Shown here in pieces: positions 1-4,894 of a DNA stretch of 5,559 bases. Under the pieces are notes generated by a model. It had not been told where the DNA came from. It ran no database searches and saw only the letters and a program-made list of their open reading frames with translations. The translations under genes and the position numbers were made by a program. The stretch lies in the NCBI GenBank assembly GCA_003482905.1, contig DMXM01000002.1, positions 23,698-29,256 of the forward strand, read 5' to 3'. The stretch comes from Elusimicrobiota bacterium (GTDB lineage Bacteria > Elusimicrobiota > Elusimicrobia > Elusimicrobiales > UBA9959). The stretch's first letter is position 1, and every line of letters begins with the position of its first letter.

Positions 1-791
1 TGCGCAAGCTGGGGCCCAAAGGCATGCCCCTCGCCGGGGGGACCGCCCTGCATTTTATGCCCGGCAAGACCCCCGTTTCCGCCGTGGACCTTACCCGCCT
101 GGGGCTTTCCTATATCCGCCAGAAAGGCAATTTCTTCGAGATAGGCGCGGCCACGCCGCTGTCCGACATTCAGCGCTACCGCGGCCCGCGCTGGGCCATG
201 CACGAGATCTGCCGGCGCATTTCCACCCACCAGATCCGCAATGTCTCCACTATAGGCGGCAACATAGCCCGCGTTTTCCCCTGGGCGGACCTGCCCGTGG
301 TGCTGCTCGCCATGAACGCACGCATGGTCATCTACTCCGGCAAGCTGAAGGAAATGGACGCCGACGAATATTTCTCTTCCCAGCCCGCTCGCCTGTTCAG
401 GACCGGCGACCTGCTCTCCGCCGTGAAGATCCCGGTGCTCAAAGCCCAGCACGGCTTCGGCTCCGTGAAGGCCGCGCGCAATGCCGCCGCTTTCTCCATG
501 GTCACTATCGCCGCCCTGCTGGAGCTGAAGGACGGCCGTATATCCGCGGCCCGCGTGGCCGCGGGTTCCGCCATACCTTTCCCGAAGCGCCTGCGCTCGG
601 TGGAGGCCGCCCTGGCTGGGAAAGAGCCTTCCCCCGAGACCTTCCGCGCCGCCGCGGCGCTGGCCGGGGCTGACGCCAAGTGGTGCAAGCAGGAAGGCAT
701 GAGCGCCGAATATATCGCCAACCTGGCAGAAGTTTCCATAGTGGACGCCCTCGAAAGGGGAGCCGAGTTCGCCCGCGGGAGGACCGCCTGA
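1..791 (+). CDS. Molybdenum hydroxylase FAD-binding subunit (CoxM/XdhB-like), 5'-partial
   Basis: This is the flavin subunit of a xanthine-oxidase-family enzyme. It takes electrons from the [2Fe-2S] subunit onto FAD and passes them to an acceptor such as NAD or a quinone; the acceptor cannot be read here. The frame is open from base 3, giving 262 visible residues. Family members are about 280-300 aa, so roughly 20-40 N-terminal residues lie outside the window. The first visible block, AGGTALHFMPGK (about bases 33-68), matches the FAD-pyrophosphate loop (usually AGGTDL). STIGGN (246-263) followed by a P-x-ADLP-x-x-LLAM stretch is the second FAD-binding signature. The remainder fits the C-terminal domain of CO dehydrogenase flavoproteins. 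Only two Cys are visible, so the extra [4Fe-4S] loop of 4-hydroxybenzoyl-CoA reductase beta subunits is absent. The stop overlaps the next start by one base (TGATG). The family call is secure; the substrate is unknown. Confidence 0.93.
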   Translation, partial: RKLGPKGMPLAGGTALHFMPGKTPVSAVDLTRLGLSYIRQKGNFFEIGAATPLSDIQRYRGPRWAMHEICRRISTHQIRNVSTIGGNIARVFPWADLPVVLLAMNARMVIYSGKLKEMDADEYFSSQPARLFRTGDLLSAVKIPVLKAQHGFGSVKAARNAAAFSMVTIAALLELKDGRISAARVAAGSAIPFPKRLRSVEAALAGKEPSPETFRAAAALAGADAKWCKQEGMSAEYIANLAEVSIVDALERGAEFARGRTA

Positions 792-1306
792 TGAAGACCA
801 ATACCTGCTCGGTTTCATTCTCCATTAACGGCGAGAAGAAAACCTTCGCCACCCGCCCCGACGAGAAGCTGTTGGACCTGCTGCGCCGCGAAGGCTACAA
901 GGGCACCAAGTACGGCTGCGGCCAGGGCACCTGCGGCGCCTGCACCGTCATCATGGACGGCAAGGCCGTCTACGCCTGCCTGCTCTACTCCATGCAGGCC
1001 GAAGGACGAAAGGTGCGCACCATAGAGAGCATGGGCACCTACGACAAGCCGGCCCCGATACAGGTTGAACTGGTGGCCGCCGGCGCCGTGCAGTGCGGCT
1101 ACTGCATCCCCGGCATTATCATGAGCGCCACCGCCCTGATGGAGACGGAGAAGGACATTTCCGACGAGGTGGCCAAGGAGTATATGGACGGCAACCTGTG
1201 CCGCTGCACCGGCTACGAGAAGATCTGGGTGGCCCTGCGCCGCACCATCGACCGCGCCGCCGCCGCGCCCGCTAAAAAAGCCTCCGCGAAAGGGGGGAAG
1301 AAATGA
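791..1306 (+). CDS. Molybdenum hydroxylase small subunit with two [2Fe-2S] clusters (CoxS/XdhC-like)
   Basis: This 171-aa subunit carries electrons from the molybdenum centre to FAD. The N-terminal plant-ferredoxin-like domain has the cluster pattern C43-x4-C48-x2-C51-x11-C63, in a YGCGQGTCGACT context. The C-terminal helical domain has C102-x2-C105 (QCGYCIPG) and C137-x-C139 (GNLCRCTGY), the second cluster next to molybdopterin. All eight ligands are present. Length is normal (150-180 aa), apart from a basic Ala/Lys/Gly tail after about residue 156 that is probably disordered and dispensable. The ATG at 791 is chosen over an in-frame ATG at 680: it sits 7-8 bases after a GGGAGG ribosome-binding site (777-782), gives the family N-terminus, and overlaps the upstream stop by only one base. 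The next gene starts inside its stop codon. It would assemble in a heterotrimer, probably as an alpha2-beta2-gamma2 complex as in relatives. Confidence 0.96.
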   Translation: MKTNTCSVSFSINGEKKTFATRPDEKLLDLLRREGYKGTKYGCGQGTCGACTVIMDGKAVYACLLYSMQAEGRKVRTIESMGTYDKPAPIQVELVAAGAVQCGYCIPGIIMSATALMETEKDISDEVAKEYMDGNLCRCTGYEKIWVALRRTIDRAAAAPAKKASAKGGKK

Positions 1307-3648
1307 AAAGGCATGAACTAGCCAAGAACCTCAAACAGGTCAACCATTCCGTCACCAAGATAGACGCCATGCAGCTGGCGCTCGGCAAGGATTCTTATGT
1401 GGCCGACTTCCTGCCCAAGGACGCGCTGGTGATAAAGATGCTGTGGAGCCCGCACGCCCACGCCCGCATTAAAAAGCTGGATGTGAGCAAGGCCGAGAAG
1501 ATGCCCGGCGTAAAGTGCGTGCTCTGGCACGGAAATGTGCCCCGCATAGTGCATTGTACCGCCGGCCAGGGCTTCCCCGAGCCGTCGCCGTACGACACTT
1601 TCATGTTCGATGCGAAGGTGCGCTTCGTGGGCGACCGCGTGGCCGCCGTGGCGGCCGAGACCGAAGAGCAGGCTTTAGCGGCCCTCGAGGCCATAAAAGT
1701 GGAGTATGAGCTGCTCAAACCCGTCTTCACGCTGGCCGAGGCCATGGCGCCCGGCGCGCCCGTGATCCACGACGAGCCCGAGGCCCATGTGCCGATCCCG
1801 ATAACTTACGAGCCCAAGAAGAACCTGGTGGCCCATGTCGCCTGCGAGGCCGGCAGCTTCAAGAAAGGCATGGCCGAGGCGGATTTCACCTTCGACGAGA
1901 CTTACGAGACCCCGTACGCCCAGCATTGCCCCATAGAGCCCTACACCTCCATGGCGCAGATAACGCCCGCCGGGCGCATCCTCATTACCACCTCCACGCA
2001 GGTGCCTTTCCACTGCCGCCGCATAGTGGCGCGCACGCTGGGCATACCCGTGCAGAAGATCCGCGTAGTAAAGCCCCGCATAGGCGGCGGCTTCGGCTGC
2101 AAGCAGGAGATCTTGCTGGAGGACGTGACGGCCATGTTCGCCCTGCGCACCGGCCGCGCCTGCCTGTGGCGCTTCGACCGCGAGGAGACCTTCCGCACCG
2201 GCCGCACCCGCCATCCTTTCCACATACGCCTGCGCACCGGCGTAAAGAAGGACGGCACCATCACCGCCATAGCCCTCGAGTGCATAAACAATACCGGCGC
2301 CTACGGCGGCCACGGCCTTACCGTGGTGTCGTGCTCCGGCGGCAAGACGCTGCCGCTCTACCACTGCGACAATATCCTCTTCGACGGCAAGTCTTACTAC
2401 ACCAACCTGCCCGTCGGCGGGGCTTACCGCGGCTTCGGCGCCACGCAGGCCTTCTTCGCCATAGAGTCCCTGATGGACCACATGGCCGAGGCTATAGGCA
2501 TGGACCCGCTGAAGTTCCGCCAGCTGAACCATATACGCCCCGGCGAGGGCTCGCCTATCTTCCAGGCGCTCGGCGAAGGCCGCGAAGGCGTGCCCATGAC
2601 CGTGGGCTCCAATGCGCTCGGCGAGTGTATAATACAGGGCGCGGAAGCCGCCGGCTGGGAGAAGCGCCAGGACTGGCGCAAGAAGACCGGCCGCTACCGC
2701 CGCGGCATAGGCATGTGCTGCCTGATGCAGGGCTCGTCCATCCCGGATATAGACATGGGCGCCGCGATGATAAAGATAAACGAGGACGGCTCTTTTAACC
2801 TAAATGTTGGCGCCACCGACCTGGGCACCGGCTCGGACACCGTGCTGGCCCAGATAGCGGCCGAAGAGCTGGAGACCACGACGGACAAGATGATCGTCTA
2901 CTCCTCCGATACGGACATGACGCCTTTCGACGTGGGCGCCTACGCCTCGTCCACCACCTACCTGTCGGGTGAGGCGGTGCGCAAGGCCGCGGCCGACGCC
3001 AAGCGGCAGATCCTCGTCACCGGCGCCGAGATGCTGGGCGTGCTGCTTGAGGAGGTCCGCTGCGAGGACGCGCACGTGTTGAACAGGGACGGTTCGAAGA
3101 AGGTCTCGTACAGCGACATCGCCAACTATTCGCTGTACCAGAAGAACCAGTACCAGATCATAGGCACCGCGTCCCACATCACCAAGAAATCTCCGCCGCC
3201 TTTCGCGGCGCATTTTGCCGAGGTGGAGGTGGACACGCTGACGGGCTTCGTGAAGGTGCTCAACTACGTAGCCACCATAGACTGCGGCACCGCGGTCAAC
3301 CCCGTGCTGTGCGAGGGCCAGACCGAAGGCGGCACCCTCAACGGCATCAGCTACGCGCTCACCGAGGAATATCTCTTCGACGAGAAGGGCAAGATGCAGA
3401 ACGCGTCTTTCGCGGACTACCACATCTACTCCATGCGCGACCGCCCGCCCATAAAGGCCATCCTGGTGCCCTCCTATGAGGACACCGGCCCCTTCGGCGC
3501 CAAGAGCGTCTCCGAGATCTGTATCAACGGGCCAGCGCCCGCCATCGGCAACGCCATCTACAACGCCACCGGCGCCCGGCTGAACGAATTCCCGTTCACC
3601 CCGGAGAAGGTCCTGAAGGCCGTCAAGGCCGTGAAAACCCGGAAGTAG
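1303..3648 (+). CDS. Molybdenum hydroxylase large, molybdopterin-binding catalytic subunit (xanthine dehydrogenase family)
   Basis: This 781-aa catalytic subunit would hydroxylate a carbon of its substrate with water-derived oxygen at a Mo-pterin centre. An N-terminal a/b-hammerhead domain (about residues 20-150) precedes the two cofactor-binding domains. Visible motifs are PIEPYTSMA (about 210-218), STQ with Q233, GGGFGCKQE (261-269), AYRGFG (374-379), DLGTGS (506-511), GAYASS (545-550) and GAKSVSE with the likely catalytic base E738. By hand alignment with bovine xanthine dehydrogenase, Q233 matches Q767 and E738 matches E1261, but Q268 replaces E802 and L350 replaces R880, so xanthine is not an obvious substrate. 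AYRGFG also rules out the AYRCSFR loop of CO dehydrogenase. The ATG is preceded by a purine-rich GGGGGGAAG and overlaps the upstream stop (ATGA). There is no Tat or Sec signal, so it is probably cytoplasmic. Candidate substrates are purines, N-heterocycles or aldehydes. Confidence 0.95.
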   Translation: MKRHELAKNLKQVNHSVTKIDAMQLALGKDSYVADFLPKDALVIKMLWSPHAHARIKKLDVSKAEKMPGVKCVLWHGNVPRIVHCTAGQGFPEPSPYDTFMFDAKVRFVGDRVAAVAAETEEQALAALEAIKVEYELLKPVFTLAEAMAPGAPVIHDEPEAHVPIPITYEPKKNLVAHVACEAGSFKKGMAEADFTFDETYETPYAQHCPIEPYTSMAQITPAGRILITTSTQVPFHCRRIVARTLGIPVQKIRVVKPRIGGGFGCKQEILLEDVTAMFALRTGRACLWRFDREETFRTGRTRHPFHIRLRTGVKKDGTITAIALECINNTGAYGGHGLTVVSCSGGKTLPLYHCDNILFDGKSYYTNLPVGGAYRGFGATQAFFAIESLMDHMAEAIGMDPLKFRQLNHIRPGEGSPIFQALGEGREGVPMTVGSNALGECIIQGAEAAGWEKRQDWRKKTGRYRRGIGMCCLMQGSSIPDIDMGAAMIKINEDGSFNLNVGATDLGTGSDTVLAQIAAEELETTTDKMIVYSSDTDMTPFDVGAYASSTTYLSGEAVRKAAADAKRQILVTGAEMLGVLLEEVRCEDAHVLNRDGSKKVSYSDIANYSLYQKNQYQIIGTASHITKKSPPPFAAHFAEVEVDTLTGFVKVLNYVATIDCGTAVNPVLCEGQTEGGTLNGISYALTEEYLFDEKGKMQNASFADYHIYSMRDRPPIKAILVPSYEDTGPFGAKSVSEICINGPAPAIGNAIYNATGARLNEFPFTPEKVLKAVKAVKTRK

Positions 3649-3652
3649 GTCC

Positions 3653-3706
3653 GGGGAAAAAGAAAACCGCCGCGTTTCCCTTAAGGGGCCGCGGCGGTTC
3701 TCTTTA
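3653..3706. terminator. Bidirectional intrinsic terminator between convergent operons
   Basis: Ten-base arms AACCGCCGCG (3665-3674) and CGCGGCGGTT (3690-3699) pair perfectly. After one A-C mismatch, three more pairs extend the base (3661-3663 with 3701-3703). Inside, CCC (3678-3680) pairs with GGG (3685-3687) around a TTAA loop. On the + strand the hairpin is followed by TCTCTTTATTT. On the - strand it is followed by TTTTCTTTTT, from the A-rich tract at 3657-3666. It therefore suits both the hydroxylase operon (stop at 3648) and the moaD-like gene (stop at 3718). There is no gene in this 69-base gap. Confidence 0.9.
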
Positions 3707-3717
3707 TTTAGCCGGCC

Positions 3718-3963
3718 TCAACCGCCGGAGAAGGGGGAGAGGAGGGTGACCAGGTCGCCGTCGTTTATGGGTTCGTCCCATTCTACGTATTTGCCGTTGA
3801 TGACGGCCTTAGAGATGTTGGTGGTCAGCGGTATTACCTTCTTGGCCTCGATCTCCCGCAGCAGCTGTCGGGCCGTGGCGGCCTCGGTCTCGTAATCGTC
3901 GGTCTGCACGCCCCGGCGTTCGCCTACCAGAGCGAAATATTTCACTTTTATTCTTTTCTTCAC
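3718..3963 (-). CDS. moaD: MoaD/ThiS-family sulfur-carrier protein, Gly-Gly C-terminus
   Basis: This 81-aa beta-grasp (ubiquitin-like) protein has the usual MoaD length. It ends in SPFSGG, and the terminal Gly80-Gly81 is where an E1-like enzyme adenylates the chain before sulfur loading to a thiocarboxylate. MoaD proteins usually end PPVxGG, so MoaD is favoured over ThiS, though this family is hard to subdivide. The core pattern of a VINGKYV strand followed by D-P-I-NDGD-x-V-x-LLSP is typical. I choose the GTG at 3963 rather than an ATG at 3981. It follows a GGAGG at 3970-3974 with a 6-base spacer, its GTGA overlaps the moeB-like stop by 4 bases, and the protein then begins KKRIKVKYFA, the normal first strand. 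As the small subunit of molybdopterin synthase it would need a MoaE, which is not in this window. The adjacent molybdoenzyme operon supports a cofactor role; another sulfur-transfer role cannot be excluded. Confidence 0.85.
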   Translation of the reverse strand: MKKRIKVKYFALVGERRGVQTDDYETEAATARQLLREIEAKKVIPLTTNISKAVINGKYVEWDEPINDGDLVTLLSPFSGG

Positions 3964-4736
3964 TTGGCGCCTCCGCAGCATGGGCAGGCCGGGTCGCGCG
4001 GGACTTCGGCGGTGGTGACCGTGCCGTTCCAGATGTCGAGGGTGTGCATGCGGCCCCAGTCAGCCCCGCCGCAGGCCAGCGCCTTGAGCGCCTGCGTGGT
4101 CTGCAGCGCCGCCACCCAGACGGCGGCCGTGGCCAACACGCCGAACACGTCGGGCGGGGGCAGGCGGCCTTCGGGGGGAGGCAGGGCGAAGAGGCAGCGC
4201 AGGCAGGGGCCGCGCCCGGGGAGGATGGCCATGGTCATGCCGTCGGCGCCCAGCACCCCGCCGTAGATCCACGGCTTGCCGGCCTTCACGGCCGTCTCGT
4301 TGATGAGGAAACGGGTCTCGAAATTGTCGGTGGCGTCCAGTACCAGGTCCGCCTTGCCGACCAGCGGGCCTATGTTGGCGGCCGAGATGTCGGCGACTAC
4401 GGGCTCGATGGCGATGCCGGAATTGATGGTGCGCAGGCGGCGCGCCGCGGCCTCCGCCTTGGGCGCGCGTTCCAGAAGGTCCTGTTCGTCGTAGAGCAGC
4501 TGGGTCGCCATGTTGGGGGGCTGCACCGTGTCGCGGTCGGCCAGCGTAAGCCTGCCCACCCCCGCGCGGGCCAGGAAAGCGGCTTGCGCGCAGCCCAGGG
4601 AGCCGCAGCCTATTATCAGCACGGAGCTTTTCTCTATCTTCTTCTGGCCGGCCTGGCCTATAAAGGAGAGCTTGGCGTGCCGCGCGTAGCGCGCGTCTGC
4701 CGGAACGTCTTCGGGAGCGGGAATGTCATCGGTCAT
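3960..4736 (-). CDS. moeB: MoeB/ThiF/HesA-family E1-like adenylyltransferase (sulfur-carrier activating)
   Basis: This 258-aa Rossmann-fold enzyme would use ATP to adenylate the C-terminal glycine of the MoaD-like protein encoded just downstream. It shows the family start RYAR (16-19, with R19 for MoeB R14), the nucleotide loop GCGSLG (43-48), D-R-D (67-69), N75, K93 and the catalytic DATDN (134-138). The structural zinc ligands are two CxxC pairs, C178/C181 and C251/C254. By hand alignment with E. coli MoeB, the ATP-contacting Arg of NLxRQ (R73) is Thr78 (NMATQ), and MoeB C187 is Pro195. The missing Cys argues against ThiF- or Uba4-like acyl-disulfide chemistry at that site. The only plausible start is the ATG at 4736, since no alternative lies before the RYAR motif. 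It has no ribosome-binding site, and a possible -10 box lies so close that the message may be leaderless. Assignment to MoeB rather than another ThiF-like protein rests on the MoaD-like partner and the molybdoenzyme operon. Confidence 0.88.
   Translation of the reverse strand: MTDDIPAPEDVPADARYARHAKLSFIGQAGQKKIEKSSVLIIGCGSLGCAQAAFLARAGVGRLTLADRDTVQPPNMATQLLYDEQDLLERAPKAEAAARRLRTINSGIAIEPVVADISAANIGPLVGKADLVLDATDNFETRFLINETAVKAGKPWIYGGVLGADGMTMAILPGRGPCLRCLFALPPPEGRLPPPDVFGVLATAAVWVAALQTTQALKALACGGADWGRMHTLDIWNGTVTTAEVPRDPACPCCGGAK
3970..3974 (-). promoter_or_regulatory. Ribosome-binding site deciding the GTG start of the moaD-like gene
   Basis: GGAGG on the - strand lies 6 bases upstream of GTG (3963-3961), inside the last codons of the moeB-like gene. 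It supports GTG initiation with translational coupling through the GTGA overlap, and argues against the ATG at 3981, which lies upstream of this site. Confidence 0.8.
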
Positions 4737-4738
4737 AG

Positions 4739-4761
4739 GTGAATCTATACGTGAACTATAC
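4739..4761. repeat. Tandem 12/11-bp direct repeat upstream of the moeB-like gene
   Basis: GTGAATCTATAC (4739-4750) is followed directly by GTGAACTATAC (4751-4761), identical apart from one missing T. The repeat starts 2 bases from the moeB-like start codon and contains both candidate -10 boxes for the leftward operon, so it could be a small operator or simply a local duplication of promoter sequence. No known regulator is recognised. Confidence 0.6.
4744..4760 (-). promoter_or_regulatory. Candidate -10 boxes for the leftward moeB-moaD operon
   Basis: On the - strand, TATAGT (4760-4755) and TATAGA (4749-4744) both resemble a -10 element. No convincing -35 is seen at 16-18 bases upstream. If TATAGA is used, transcription would begin at or next to the ATG at 4736 and give a leaderless mRNA, which agrees with the absence of a Shine-Dalgarno sequence. 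Weak call based on position and AT-richness. Confidence 0.35.
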
Positions 4762-4810
4762 TATTTTTGCGGAATACACTTCTATTTGGGTGGGCGGGTA
4801 GTTAATATGG

Positions 4811-4875
4811 TAGTTTCTAGGTATTGACTCTTAGAATAAAATCACGTATATTTAATATAGCTACAGTCGAAACTA
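4811..4875. repeat. Inverted repeat flanking the glnA promoter
   Basis: TAGTTTC (4811-4817) and GAAACTA (4869-4875) are perfect 7-base inverted copies on either side of the -35/-10 promoter. A second perfect inverted repeat, TATATT-T-AATATA (4847-4859), covers the -10 box. Either could be a regulator site, but short AT-rich inverted repeats also occur by chance. Confidence 0.4.
4824..4852 (+). promoter_or_regulatory. Sigma70-type promoter of the glutamine synthetase gene
   Basis: TTGACT (4824-4829) and TATATT (4847-4852) are separated by exactly 17 bases, close to the TTGACA-N17-TATAAT consensus. They lie in the most AT-rich stretch of the window (about 25% GC over 4801-4860). Transcription would start near 4859, giving a leader of about 35 bases before the ATG at 4895. 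No sigma54 (GG-N10-GC type) element was seen. AAAGAGG at 4881-4887 is the ribosome-binding site, 7 bases before the start. Confidence 0.8.
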
Positions 4876-4894
4876 GCATAAAAGAGGCACTAAA

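Noticed and set aside
1..791. 4-Hydroxybenzoyl-CoA reductase beta subunit
   Set aside because: That subunit carries an inserted [4Fe-4S] loop with four Cys; only two widely separated Cys are visible here.
1292..1297. Run of six G before the large-subunit start as a slippage or phase-variation site
   Set aside because: It lies in a purine-rich ribosome-binding region with both reading frames intact around it; a six-base run alone is weak evidence.
1675..2798. Long open frames in both directions inside the hydroxylase large-subunit gene (- strand 1675-2532; + strand 1926-2798)
   Set aside because: Their Ala/Gly/Arg/His-rich, low-information translations overlap a fully conserved catalytic domain; they are shadows of the real frame.
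1303..3648. CO dehydrogenase (CoxL) identity, suggested by the FAD / Fe-S / Mo subunit gene order
   Set aside because: The active-site loop is AYRGFG (374-379), not the Cys-bearing AYRCSFR that binds copper in CO dehydrogenase.
3964..3981. ATG at 3981 as the start of the moaD-like gene, giving 87 aa
   Set aside because: It would add MLRRRQ ahead of the family's first strand and place the good GGAGG inside the coding region; the GTG at 3963 has correct spacing and a GTGA overlap.
4044..4742. A 232-codon + strand frame opposite the moeB-like gene
   Set aside because: The - strand carries the complete E1-like motif set; this frame is repetitive Gly/Arg/Ala/His with no domain or start signals.
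4737..4894. Small RNA, riboswitch or sigma54 promoter in the divergent intergenic region
   Set aside because: No conserved structured motif, no molybdenum-cofactor or glutamine riboswitch core, and no GG-N10-GC pair with proper spacing could be found; the leader to glnA is only about 35 bases.
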